Source: Nocardioides sp. TF02-7 | Lineage (GTDB): Bacteria > Actinomycetota > Actinomycetes > Propionibacteriales > Nocardioidaceae | Length of the DNA: 64,000 nt | Direction of reading: 5' to 3' | NCBI RefSeq assembly: GCF_022437945.1 | Contig: NZ_CP092535.1 | Coordinates: forward strand, 992,001-1,056,000 | Shown: positions 42,325 to 51,770 of the stretch, piece after piece | Position numbering within the stretch: position 1 is the stretch's first letter | Layout of the letters: each line of letters begins with the position of its first letter | The notes under the pieces: model-generated | Databases searched by the model: none | What the model saw: the letters and a program-made list of their open reading frames with translations, nothing else | Told to the model about the DNA's origin: nothing | Made by a program: the position numbers and the translations under genes

Positions 42325-43230
42325 ATGAAGCGCAAGAGGACGACGAACCGAGTCGTGGCAGCAGCGTTGGCGGCCACCGTGGGGCTGACCCTCGCCGCCT
42401 GTGGGTCCGACGACAGCGACGGCGGCAGCGACGACGGGGGCGACACGATCACCCTCGGGATCATCCCCTCGTGGACCGACGGCCTGTCGATGGCCTACCT
42501 GTGGAAGAACGTGCTCGAGGACGAGGGCTACACGGTGGAGATCGAGGAGGTCACCGAGGCGGCGCCCCTCTACACCGGGGTCGCCCAGGGTGACGTCGAC
42601 GTCTACCCGTCGGCCTGGCCGGAGGTCACCCACGCCTCCTACATGGAGAAGTACGGCGACGACCTCGAGGTCCTCGGCACCTACTACGACGACGCGAAGC
42701 TGACGTTCGCGGTGCCGGAGTACACCGACATCGACTCCATCGAGGACCTGACCGGCGAGGCCGACCGGTTCGACGGCCGGATCGTCGGCATCGAGCCCGG
42801 CGCCGGCCTGACCGAGGTCACCACGAACTCGGTGATGCCGGAGTACGGCCTCGACGGCGACTACGAGCTGGTCACCTCCTCCACGACCGCGATGCTGGCC
42901 GAGCTGGAGACCGCGGTGAACAACGAGGAGGACATCGTGGTCACGCTGTGGCGGCCGTTCTGGGCCAACAGCGCCTACCCGGTGAAGGACCTCGAGGACC
43001 CGAAGGGCGCGCTCGGCGAGCCCGAGGGCCTGGCCGCGGTCGCGACCGACGGCTTCTCCGACGAGTTCCCCGACGTCGCCGAGATGATGGCCAACGCCAC
43101 GCTCGACGACGACCAGTACGGCAGCCTCGAGGACCTCGTCGTCAACGAGTTCGGCGAGGGCAAGGAGGAGGAGGCCGTCGCGCAGTGGCTGGAGGACAAC
43201 CCGGACTGGGTGGAGAGCCTCAGCAGCTGA
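42325..43230 (+). CDS. proX: Glycine betaine/proline-binding lipoprotein
   Basis: The 301-aa protein has a lipobox (VGLTLAACGSDD), a Gly/Asp/Ser linker and an OpuAC-type binding domain: ITLGIIPSWTDGLSMAYLW, VDVYPSAWPEVTHASYMEKY, RIVGIEPGAGLTEVT and VVTLWRPFWANSAYPVKDL. Aromatic residues (Trp in IPSW, AWPEVTH, LWRPFW) would form the cage for quaternary amines. It ends the three-gene operon. The ribosome site AAAGGAAACG lies 5' of the ATG. An 8-bp repeat begins at its stop codon. Confidence 0.92.
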   Translation: MKRKRTTNRVVAAALAATVGLTLAACGSDDSDGGSDDGGDTITLGIIPSWTDGLSMAYLWKNVLEDEGYTVEIEEVTEAAPLYTGVAQGDVDVYPSAWPEVTHASYMEKYGDDLEVLGTYYDDAKLTFAVPEYTDIDSIEDLTGEADRFDGRIVGIEPGAGLTEVTTNSVMPEYGLDGDYELVTSSTTAMLAELETAVNNEEDIVVTLWRPFWANSAYPVKDLEDPKGALGEPEGLAAVATDGFSDEFPDVAEMMANATLDDDQYGSLEDLVVNEFGEGKEEEAVAQWLEDNPDWVESLSS

Positions 43231-43281
43231 CCGGCTGACCGGCTGACCGGCTGACCGGCTGACCGGCTGACCGGCTGACCG
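43227..43281 (+). repeat. 8-bp tandem repeat (ctgaccgg)n at the proX stop codon
   Basis: Almost seven copies of ctgaccgg start within the stop region of the binding-protein gene. Each unit holds a TGA, so loss of the first copy leaves further stops in other phases. Confidence 0.85.
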
Positions 43282-43290
43282 ACGCCACGG

Positions 43291-43350
43291 AGCCGGGGAC
43301 GTCATACGGAGCGAGGGCGATCGCCCACCGTTCGTATGACGTCCCCGGCT
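43291..43350. terminator. 18-bp perfect hairpin between convergent genes
   Basis: agccggggacgtcatacg (43291-43308) pairs perfectly with 43333-43350, ending 4 bp before the SDR stop. It contains the GTCATACG core also seen at 9482. Confidence 0.8.
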
Positions 43351-43354
43351 CGCG

Positions 43355-44131
43355 CTACTTCGGGGGCATCCGGATCCCGCCGTCGACGCGCACGACCTCG
43401 GCGTTGAGGTAGGGGTTGGTGAGGCACTCCACCACCATCGAGGCGAGCTCGTCGGGGCGGCCGAGCCGCTTGGGGAACAGCACGCTCTCGCCGAGCTTGG
43501 CCTTGAACGCCTCGGCCTGCTCGCCCTCGCCATAGATCGGGGTGTCGACGAGACCCGGCGCGACGGTGCTGAGGCGGATCCCGGCGGCCGCCAGGTCGCG
43601 CGCCACCGGCAGGGTCATGCCGACGACACCGCCCTTGGAGGCGGAGTACGCCGCCTGGCCGATCTGGCCGTCGAACGCGGCCACCGACGCGAGGTTGACG
43701 ATCGCACCGCGGCAGCCGTCGGCGTCGGGTTCGTTGCCGTTCATCGCCGTCGCCGCCTGCCGGACCATGTCGAAGGTGCCGATCAGGTTGATCTGGATGA
43801 CCTTCGTGAACGCCTCGAGCGAGTGCGCGGACTCGAGGGTGCCGTCGCGGCCGATGGTGCGCTGCGCCCACCCGATGCCGGCGGAGTTGACGACCGCGCG
43901 CAGCGGCGCGATCTCGGTCGCGGCCCGGACGGCCGCGCCGACCTGCTCGGTGTCGGTGACGTCGACCAGGGCGAACACGCCCCCGATCTCCTCGGCGAGC
44001 GCCTCGCCCTTGTCGGTCTGCAGGTCGGCCACGACGACGGTCGCGCCGAGTGCGGCCAGCCGGCGGGCGCACGCGGCGCCGATGCCCGAGGCCGCGCCGG
44101 TGACGATGGCGGATGAGCTGGTGAGATCCAT
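43355..44131 (-). CDS. SDR-family dehydrogenase (3-hydroxyacyl-CoA dehydrogenase-like)
   Basis: The 258-aa classical SDR has the NAD motif TGAASGIGAACARRLA, an acidic residue after the second strand (VVVADLQTDK, favouring NAD+), NSAG, catalytic Ser in IVNLASVAAFDG and YSASKGG. The overall sequence, with QAAYSASKGGVVGMTLPVAR and VAPGLVDTPI, resembles HSD17B10-type 3-hydroxy-2-methylbutyryl-CoA dehydrogenases acting in acyl-CoA breakdown. It is intact and monocistronic, convergent with proX. Confidence 0.9.
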   Translation of the reverse strand: MDLTSSSAIVTGAASGIGAACARRLAALGATVVVADLQTDKGEALAEEIGGVFALVDVTDTEQVGAAVRAATEIAPLRAVVNSAGIGWAQRTIGRDGTLESAHSLEAFTKVIQINLIGTFDMVRQAATAMNGNEPDADGCRGAIVNLASVAAFDGQIGQAAYSASKGGVVGMTLPVARDLAAAGIRLSTVAPGLVDTPIYGEGEQAEAFKAKLGESVLFPKRLGRPDELASMVVECLTNPYLNAEVVRVDGGIRMPPK

Positions 44132-44163
44132 GCCGGGACTGTAGCGACCCGGGTCAGCGGGGG

Positions 44164-46350
44164 TCAGGCGGTCGGCACCGCCTCGTCCACCTCGGCCGGC
44201 TCGTCGAGGGGACCGGGGGCCCCGAGGAGGAAGCCCTGGCCCAGCGTCACGCCGAGGGCGGAGAGGCAGTCGCGCTCGGCCGTCGTCTCGATCCCCTCCG
44301 CCACGACCCGCGAGCCGGTGCGCTGTGCGAAGAGCATCGCGCCGGCGACCACCGCCTGCAGCATCGGGTCGGTGTCAATGCCGCGGATGAGCGACATGTC
44401 GAGCTTGACCAGGTCGGGCCGGATCGTCACGATCCGCTGCACGTTGGAGAACCCGACCCCGAAGTCGTCGATCGCGATCATGGCGCCGCGGTGACGCAGG
44501 TCGTCGATCGCCAGCATCACCTCGGCGGTGTAGTCGACGAGGTCGGACTCGGTGACCTCGATGACGATGCCGGTGAGGTCCCTCGGCAGCGCCTCCTGCA
44601 GCTCGGTGGTCAGGAGCGTCGCGAGACCGGCGTTGAGCGTCAGCAGCCCCGACCCGGTCCACCCGGCCAGCGCGCTGCGGACCGCGGCGGCCTCCAGCAG
44701 TGCCGTGCTGCCCTCACGCGCTGCCCGGGCGAAGGCCTCGCGGGGTCCCTCCCCCTCGAACCGGCTGAGCGCCTCGTGGCCGAGCACCTCACCGGTGCGC
44801 AGGTCGACGATCGGCTGGTAGACGGCCCGCGGCTGGCCGACGACAGGTTGCCCGGCGGTCGACGGGGTGACCACGCTGGCGCCGGCCCCGTCGTGGAAGG
44901 CGATCCGGTTCCGACCGGCGTGCTTGGCGTGGTAGAGCGCGACGTCGGCCCGGCCCACCAGGTCGGCGGGGTCCTCGACGCCGTCCCACACGGCGTACCC
45001 GATCGAGCAGGTCTGGCCGTGCGGCACCGACCTGCGCAGCCGGTCGAGGAGCGCCCCCGGCGTCCGCGGAGGTCACGTTGGGCACGAGCACGGTGAACTC
45101 CTCGCCACCGAACCGGGCCAGGAACCCGTCGCCGGCCAGGATCCCGGCCCACGCGGCGGCGGTCTCCTTGAGGACGAGGTCGCCCCGCACGTGCCCGTAG
45201 GTGTCGTTGAACAGCTTGAACCGGTCCATGTCGAGGACGGCGACGACCAGCGGCTTGCCGGCGTCGCGGGCGTGCGCGCAGGCGCGGGACAGCTCGTGGT
45301 CCCACGAGCGCCGGTTGGCAATGCCGGTGAGACCGTCGCGGCGGGCCAGGGCCGCCAGCTGCACGGCGTTGGACTGGAGGTCGCGGATCAGGTCGCCGAG
45401 CCGGACGACCACCAGCACCGCCGCCACGCAGCCCGCGACCAGCACGGCCCAGGACCCGCGGCCCCACCCGGTCAGGTGGTTCACCTGGTCGGTCACCGGC
45501 GCGAGCATCAGCGCGGTGCCCAGCCACACCATCCGGGCGACGGTGATGCGCTCGCGTCGCTCGGGAGCCGGCTCGGACAGCGCGTGGGCCGAGGGGTGCA
45601 GCGCGGCGAAGCCGAGCAGCACGTACCCCAGCAGGTAGCCGACGTCGACCCACGGCGTGTACTCCACCCCCGGCGAGGGTGCTGGTCACGTAGCCCAGGT
45701 CGGCGACCAGAAGCACGCCCACCGAGCCGATGATCGCCCAGAGGGCCCGGTTGCTGGCCATCCCGCCGGTCAGCATCCGAAACACCAGCGCGAGCACGAG
45801 CAGGTCGGCGGCGGGGTAGGCGCCCGCCACCACCTGCCCGAACAGGGTGGTCCCGCCCTCCGCGGCCGCGGGGGGCGATCAGGAACACGATCCCGACGGC
45901 GGTCGCGCCGGTGGTGAGGATCGCCGCGTCGAGCACGGCCGCGCGGTCGCGGCTGCGCCGACGGCTGCGGACGAGCCAGAGGATCCCGAGTGCGAGCGCC
46001 GGGTAGCTGGCGAGGTAGGCGACGTCGGCCAAGGACGGGTAGGGCTCGATGTGCAGGACGTTGTCGTAGAGCACCCAGAGCGCGTCGGCGCCGAGGAACA
46101 GCGCCTGGGCGGCGAAGAACGCCCACCAGATCCGCCGCCGGGCCGGTGGCATCCGCAGCGCGCCGACGAGCGACAGGGCCGTGCCGTAGCCCGCCGCCAC
46201 CAGGTAGACGACCGCGTCGCCGACGAGCGTGCCCATCGTCAGCGCGAACGCCGCGACCAGCACCAGTCCCACGCCGAGCGCCACGTACGCCGACCGCACG
46301 GCCGCCGCGTCACCGGACGGGCGGACGCCCGTCTCCTCATTCGTCCCCAT
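44164..46350 (-). CDS. GGDEF-EAL cyclic-di-GMP protein with N-terminal membrane domain (three frameshifts)
   Basis: The frame-corrected protein is 727 aa. About 7-9 membrane helices (residues 15-290) form a sensor-like domain. The GGDEF domain has DMDRFKLFNDTYGH and RFGGEEF (about 415). The EAL domain (from about 510) has HEALSRF, LTLNAG, VIEVTESD, AIDDFGVGF, VKLDMSL and VAEGIET. All catalytic residues of both domains look present, so it may make and degrade c-di-GMP. Breaks fall at G6 45870-45875, C5 45667-45671 and C5 45054-45058; removing one base at each restores the frame. It stands alone. Confidence 0.88.
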
Positions 46351-46491
46351 GTCGGCCTCGTGCCCTCGCGTCCTGCTCCTCGGGGCACCCGGACGGCTGC
46401 CCGGCCAGAGCATCGCACCGAGGCCGGCTCGGCGCCGCACATCGGCCGGAATCGGACCGATCGGAGGAGCGGGCCCCTCCTTCGTGCCTAG

Positions 46492-46523
46492 TCACCGCCG
46501 GCAGCCCGCGCGGCCGGCGGTGA
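46492..46523 (-). terminator. 11-bp hairpin after the AraC-type gene
   Basis: tcaccgccggc (46492-46502) pairs with gccggcggtga (46513-46523). Since the AraC-type gene ends at 46538 on the minus strand, this is its likely terminator. Confidence 0.6.
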
Positions 46524-46537
46524 CCGGCCGGGTCCCG

Positions 46538-47408
46538 TCAACCGCGCTCGACGGGCAGCCAGAGCTCGCAGGTCGCGGTCGTGAAGTCGGCGTCGTGCTC
46601 GAGCACGGCGACCAACGACGGACCGGGCCGCAGCCGCCACGGGTTCGACGGGAACCACTCGGTCGCCGTCGCCGCCCAGGTGTCCTGCAACACGCGCGGG
46701 TGCGGTCCCTCGGTGGTGAACACCGCCCAGCTGCCCGCGGGTGCGGCGATGGCGTCGAGGTCGTCCGGCGTCGGGGTGTCGTCGGTGACCGCCACCCCGT
46801 GCAGGTAGGTCAGCTCGCTGCCCTCCTCGTAGGCCGGCTCGGGCTGGTGGCTGACCTGGAGCAAGCCGCCGGGGGTGGCGTTGCCGAGGTCCTTGAGCCG
46901 CTGGTGCTCGGCCATCGGGATCGCCGCGACGTGGTCGCGGACGTGGGGGGTTGACGCCCTCGTGGACCAACGGCACCTGGGCGGCGTGGCCGACCAGGCG
47001 GAACGAGGGCTGCTCGGTGATGCGGACGTGCACGGGGTCTCTCCCTTCGACGGTCAGGCGGAACCTGAGCGGTTGCTGGGTCCGGAGCGGGCCGCCCTTC
47101 CGACGCGCGTCGGAGGGACCGACGCCGTGCACCGCGCGGAACGCGCGGCCGAACGCCTCGGTCGAGCCGTAGCCGTGACGGACGGCGATCGTCAGCAGGT
47201 CGTCCGTCGAGCCGGTGACGTCCGCGGCTGCGAGCGTCATCCGGCGCCGGCGGACGTACTCCGACAGCGGCATCCCGGCCAGCGACGAGAACATCCGCCG
47301 CAGGTGGTACTCCGTCGTCCCGTGCCGCGCCGCCACCGCGGCGACGTCGGTCTCCTCACCGGCGGCGTCCTCGACGGCGTCGACGAGCTGGTTGAGCGCT
47401 GCGAGCAT
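46538..47408 (-). CDS. AraC-type regulator with GyrI-like effector domain (frameshifted)
   Basis: The ATG at 47408 follows GAAAGGGGG. The N-terminal AraC DNA-binding domain (DVAAVAARHGTTEYHLRRMF, TIAVRHGYGSTEAFGRAFRA) is followed by a GyrI-like small-molecule-binding domain (VRITEQPSFRLVGHAAQVPL ... ELTYLHGVAV, CELWLPVE), the order seen in Rob-like activators. The frame breaks at G6 46945-46950; removing one G gives 289 aa. It may respond to a hydrophobic compound. The target is unknown, although the MFS gene at 36 kb is a possible client. Confidence 0.87.
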
Positions 47409-47500
47409 CCGGACCCCCTTTCGTCCATCCAGTCTCGGGGGACCGAGGCCGCGCGCGCCCGATCGTCGCGGACCGGTGCGATCGGCCGCACCGAGCGCCG

Positions 47501-48370
47501 TCAGAGCGCCGTGGTGCCCTCCGCCACGACCACCGCGGGGCCGGTCATCAGCACCCGGTCGTCGGCCGTCCACCGGATCCGCAGGGTGCCGCCCGGGAGG
47601 TCGACCCGGTAGTCGACGTCGCGCGCGCCGCCGTCGGCCTCGGCGGCGGCGACCATCACCGCGCACGCGCCGGTGCCGCAGGAGCGGGTCTCCCCCGACC
47701 CCCGCTCGTGCACGCGCATCGCGACGTGCCGAGGCGCGCGGCGTACGACGAACTCCACGTTGACGCCCTCGGGGTAGACGGCCGGGTCGTACGCCGGCGG
47801 GTCGAGGAGCGCGCCGGCGTCGGCGAGGTCGTCGCCCTCGGGGAGGAGGACGACCGCGTGCGGGTTGCCCATGTCGACGTGCCGCGCGCTCCACCGTCGC
47901 CGCCCGCCATGGTCGGTGACGGCGACCTCGGTGTCGCCGAGCAGCTTGGGCGCGCCCATGTCGACGGTGATCTCCCCGTCGGCGCGACCACCCGCGAACT
48001 CCAGGGTCTTGACGCCGGCGCGGGTCGCGACCGGCACTGGCGCGGACGGGTCGACGAGGCCGCGCTCGGCGAGGTGGCGCCCGAACACCCGGACTCCGTT
48101 GCCGCACATCTCGGAGAACGAGCCGTCGGCGTTGCGGTAGTCCATGAACCACGCGGCGTCCTGCCCGCGACCGGCGGCGACGTGCTCGGTGCGGATCACC
48201 CGCAGCACGCCGTCGCCGCCGATGCCGGCCCGGCGGTCGCAGAGCGCGCGCACCCGCGCCGCCGACAGCTCACCGTGCACGACTCCGTCGTGGTCGGGCA
48301 GCAGCACGAAGTCGTTCTCGGTGCCGTGGCCCTTGAGGAACGGGTAGGGCGTGCCGGGCAGCTCAGCCAT
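47501..48370 (-). CDS. dapF: Diaminopimelate epimerase
   Basis: DapF converts LL- to meso-diaminopimelate for lysine and peptidoglycan. The 289-aa protein is intact. The two catalytic cysteines are in SEMCGNGVRVFGRHL and RSCGTGACAVM; substrate-binding DMGNPHAVVLLP and HERGSGETRSC are conserved. It starts at ATG 48370 and overlaps the end of the PPOX gene by 8 bp, so the two are translationally coupled. In other actinobacteria dapF is often next to miaA and hflX, both of which are in this window. Confidence 0.96.
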   Translation of the reverse strand: MAELPGTPYPFLKGHGTENDFVLLPDHDGVVHGELSAARVRALCDRRAGIGGDGVLRVIRTEHVAAGRGQDAAWFMDYRNADGSFSEMCGNGVRVFGRHLAERGLVDPSAPVPVATRAGVKTLEFAGGRADGEITVDMGAPKLLGDTEVAVTDHGGRRRWSARHVDMGNPHAVVLLPEGDDLADAGALLDPPAYDPAVYPEGVNVEFVVRRAPRHVAMRVHERGSGETRSCGTGACAVMVAAAEADGGARDVDYRVDLPGGTLRIRWTADDRVLMTGPAVVVAEGTTAL

Positions 48371-48998
48371 AGAGCCGCTCCTCGTAGCGCGGGCCGTAGT
48401 GCGCGTCGAGCACCTCGAGCGGCACGTCCGGGGCCTCGTGCTGCTGGGCGACGACGGCGCGGCGCGGGACGCCCGCCTCGGGTGCCCAGGTCTCCGGCTG
48501 CCAGAGCCGGGAGCGGAGAAAGGCCTTCGCACAGTGGTGGAAGACCTCCTCGACCTCGACGACGAGCGCCAGCGCCGGCCGGTGACCCTCGACGACCATC
48601 GCGTCGAGGAGGTCGGCGTCGCGGACGAGCCGGGCGCGACCGTTGACGCGCAGCGTGTCGCCGCGGCCGGGGATCAGGAACTGCAGCCCGACGTGCGGGT
48701 TGGTCAGGACGTTGCGGTAGCCGTCGGCCCGCCGGTTGCCGGGCCGCTCCGCGAGCGCGATCGTCGTGTCGTCGACGACGTGGGCCAGCCGTCCGGCCGG
48801 GTCGCCCTTCGGCGAGACGTCGCACCGTCCGTCGGCGTCGGCGGTCGCGACCACGCAGAACGGCGACGCCGCCAGCCAGGCACGGTCGGTCTCGGTGAGT
48901 GCGGAGCGCACCTTGTTCGCGACCCGCTCGGTGGGCTCCCCGAGGAGCGCCGTGAGCTCGGCGGCGTCGGTGATCTCCGTCCAGGCGCTGGTCGTCAC
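48363..48998 (-). CDS. Pyridoxamine 5'-phosphate oxidase-family flavoprotein
   Basis: The 211-aa protein has the FMN-binding split-barrel: FCVVATADADGRCDVSPKGDP, ALAERPGNRRADGYRNVLTN and VGLQFLIPGRGDTLRVNGRA, matching the MSMEG_1061-type PPOX subgroup. The C-terminal part (VEEVFHHCAKAFLRSRLW) is specific to it. It probably binds FMN or F420 and reduces an unknown small molecule. Its stop codon lies inside the start of dapF. Confidence 0.87.
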   Translation of the reverse strand: MTTSAWTEITDAAELTALLGEPTERVANKVRSALTETDRAWLAASPFCVVATADADGRCDVSPKGDPAGRLAHVVDDTTIALAERPGNRRADGYRNVLTNPHVGLQFLIPGRGDTLRVNGRARLVRDADLLDAMVVEGHRPALALVVEVEEVFHHCAKAFLRSRLWQPETWAPEAGVPRRAVVAQQHEAPDVPLEVLDAHYGPRYEERLYG

Positions 48999-49022
48999 CC
49001 CCTCCAGGGTAGGGCTCGGCGG

Positions 49023-50951
49023 CTACCGGTGCCCGGGCCAGCGCCAGGGGCGGACGACGAGCGCCGACCCGCCGCCCCGCCGGCGCGGCTCGGCGACGGC
49101 GACCATCGTGCCGTGCCGCCGGAGCTCGATCGCCGCCACGGCACCGATCTCGGCGGCGCTGGTGCCGGGTGCGCCGGCGACCGACAGCACGTGCCCGTAG
49201 TCGTCGAGCACGGACCCGTAGGCGTCGATGAACGCCTGCTCCGCGGTGACCGCCGCGGTGTTGCGCTGCGCGGCGCGCGGCGCCGCCACGGCCTCCCGCA
49301 GCGACATCCCGAGGTCGAGCCGGTTGAGCAGCACCTGCAGCACCGTGGTGATGATCGTCGAGCCGCCCGGCGAGCCGAGCGCGAGCACGGGCCGGCCGTG
49401 CTCCAGCACGATCGTCGGCGACATCGAGCTCCGCGGCCGCTTCCCCGGCTCGATCCGGTTGGGGTCGTCCTCGTCGTAGACCGTCGTGAAGTCGGTGAGC
49501 TCGTTGTTGAGCAGGAACCCGCGGCCGGGCACGACGATCCCCGACCCGCCCGTCTGCTCGATGGTGAGCGTGTAGGCCACCACGTTGCCCCCACCTGTCG
49601 GCGGTCGTGAGGTGGGTGGTGGAGAGGCCCTCGGTGTCGGGGGTGTCGTCGTCCGGCGCGGTGGTCGGCGGGCACGCGCCGTCGTACGACGTCACGTCGC
49701 CGGCGGGGACCGGCTTGGGCGCCGCTGCGTCGGGGTCGATGCCGCACGCGCGCTCGGCGGCGTAGTCGTCGTCGAGGAGGTCGGCGACGGGCACGTCGAC
49801 GTACGCCGGGTCGCCGACGTAGGCGCCGCGGTCGGCGAACGCGAGCGCGGTCGCCTCGAGGTAGTGGTGCAACGCCTCCGCGGGCTCCATCGACCGCAGG
49901 TCGAACCGCTCGAGGATGTTGAGCGCCTCGCCCACCGTCGTGCCGCCGGACGACGACGGCGCCATCCCGTAGACGTCGTGGCCGCGGTACGTCGTGCGCG
50001 TCGGCCGCTGGACGAGGGCCCGGTAGCCGGCGAGGTCGGCGGTCGTCATGCTGCCCGGCGGCGCGGGGAGGTCGGTCTGGCCGCTGAGCGGCGGCGCCTG
50101 CACGACGCGGGCGATCTCCGCCGCGAGCCGGCCTTCGTAGAACCAGTCGACGCCGCGCTTGCCGAGGAGCCGGTAGGTGCGGGCCAGGTCCGGGTTGCGG
50201 AACCGCGACCCGACCCGCGGCAGGCCGTCGTCGAGGAACAGGTCGATGGTCGGCGCGAACGTGCGGAACCGCTCCGCGTTCTCCCGGGTCTGCAGCCGGA
50301 ACGTCGGGTCGACGACGAACCCGCGGCGCGCGAGCCGGGCGGCCGGGGCCAGCGCGCGGCGCAGCGACAGCCGGCCCCAGCGGTCGAGCGCCTCCTCCCA
50401 CGTCGCCGGCGTGCCGGGCACGCCGACCGAGACGCCGCTGGTGACCAGGTCGGGCGTGAACGGGTAGGGGCTCGCCGGTGGCCGGGTCGATGAACGCGTC
50501 CGGCGTGATGCCCGCCGGCGCCGTCTCCCGGCCGTCGATCGTGTGCACCCGGCCCGACCGGGCGTCGTAGACGACGAAGTAGCCACCGCCGCCGATGCCC
50601 GCGCTGTAGGGCTCGGTCACCCCGAGCGCGGCCGCCGTGGCGACCGCCGCGTCGACGGCGTTGCCGCCCCTGCGCAGCACCTCGATCCCCCACCCGCGAC
50701 GCGTCGGCGTCGACCGAGCTGACCGCCCCGCCGTGACCGACCGCGGTCGGGGTCTTCACCGGCGGCCACGGCGGGCCGCCGCGGTCTCGGGCGGCTGGGG
50801 TGGTGGCGGTGGTGGCTGTGGTGGGTGCGGTGGTGGCGGTGTTGGTCGCGGTGTTGGTGGCCGCAGTGCCGGGGCCGGTGGCGGCGCCGAGCAGGGTCAG
50901 GGTGAGCGCGGAGGCGGCGACGGCCGCCGCGACGGTGGTGCGACGAGACAT
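49023..50951 (-). CDS. ggt: Gamma-glutamyltransferase (three frameshifts)
   Basis: This is an exported Ntn hydrolase that cleaves or transfers gamma-glutamyl groups of glutathione-like compounds. From ATG 50951 there is a signal peptide (TTVAAAVAASALTLTLLG), a Thr/Pro linker, and the family start ASRVGIEVLRRGGNAVDAAVA. Family motifs are GIGGGGYFVVYDA, SMTTADLAGYRALV, and the nucleophile Thr in GLSTTHLTTADRWGN, followed by GSPGGSTIITTVLQVLLN. Breaks fall at C5 50687-50691, G4 50467-50470 and C5 49588-49592; removing one base at each gives 641 aa. It would be processed into two subunits at the Thr. Confidence 0.9.
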
Positions 50952-51072
50952 GGGTCCTCCCGAGAGCCGAACCCCTTCACCATGCCACGCGGACGGCGGG
51001 TGTGTCTCGGGGCGGCGGGCGGTCGTCGTACGGGTGCGGGCGGGGCCGCTGTCCCGCCGTTGTCGGTCGGCG

Positions 51073-51156
51073 ACGTGACGGGCAGAACCTCCACTTGTCC
51101 GGCAATGCTTTGCCCGACAAGTTGAGGTTTCCCCGGTCGACCGGGGAAACCTCACG
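51073..51156. repeat. Two-stem palindromic repeat, copy 1
   Basis: Stem B: acttgtccggcaatgc (51093-51108) folds on gctttgcccgacaagt. Stem A: aggtttccccggtc folds on gaccggggaaacct (51125-51152) as a perfect 28-bp palindrome. The flank acgtgacgggca (51073-51084) is also part of the unit. A related copy lies at 61099-61210. There is no gene in 50952-51212. Confidence 0.8.
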
Positions 51157-51212
51157 TCGCGGCGCGACCCACCACCCCCACCACCCCCATCAGCCCCAGC
51201 CCCCGCCCAGCC

Positions 51213-51770
51213 TCACCGGTCCTCGAGCAACCGCCCGTCGACCCGGTAGCGCGCGCAGACGAAGCCGGCGTTGCGGGCGGTCTCGAGGAGCTCGAGCTCG
51301 AGGCGGCGCGGGAGGAGGGGGCGGCCGGCGCCGAGGGTGACCGGCGCGATCGTGGCGACCACCTCGTCGAGCAGCCCGGCGTCGGCGAACTGGCCGGCGA
51401 GGTCGCCGCCGCCGACGACCCAGAGGTCCTTGCCGCCGGCGGCGGCCACCATGTCGTCGTACACCCGGCGGACGTCACCGGAGGCGAAGCGGACGTCAGC
51501 CCCGTCGACCGCGGGCATCGCGAGGTCGCGGGTGGTCATCACCCAGGCGGGCATGTCGTAGTACCACTTGTCGGGCTCGTGGGCGAGGACCCACTCGTAG
51601 GTCGTCGAGCCCATCACGATCGCTCCGATGTCCTTGATGAACGCGTCGTAGTCGAAGTCGCCGGCGGCCGCGGTGTCCTGCGGCTGGCGCAGCAGCCAGG
51701 CGAGCGAATCGTCCGGGTCGGCGAGGAAGCCGTCGAGCGTGGTGGCGGTGTAGTAGACGGCCTTGGGCAT
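51213..51770 (-). CDS. Dihydrofolate reductase-family (RibD C-terminal-like) protein
   Basis: This is a 185-aa RibD_C fold: AVYYTATTLDGFLADPDDSL, AIVMGSTTYEWVL, DLWVVGGGDLAGQFADAGLLDEV and PVTLGAGRPLLP are the family blocks for NADPH and substrate binding. In actinobacteria these small proteins are reductases of unknown substrate. Its ATG overlaps the stop of the AraC-DinB gene (TGATG at 51768-51772), so the regulator and reductase form one operon. It is intact. Confidence 0.9.
   Translation of the reverse strand: MPKAVYYTATTLDGFLADPDDSLAWLLRQPQDTAAAGDFDYDAFIKDIGAIVMGSTTYEWVLAHEPDKWYYDMPAWVMTTRDLAMPAVDGADVRFASGDVRRVYDDMVAAAGGKDLWVVGGGDLAGQFADAGLLDEVVATIAPVTLGAGRPLLPRRLELELLETARNAGFVCARYRVDGRLLEDR

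Noticed and set aside
44164..46350. Separate small genes for a membrane sensor, a GGDEF protein and an EAL protein
   Set aside because: The frames join after removing one base from each of three G/C runs and give one protein of usual architecture.
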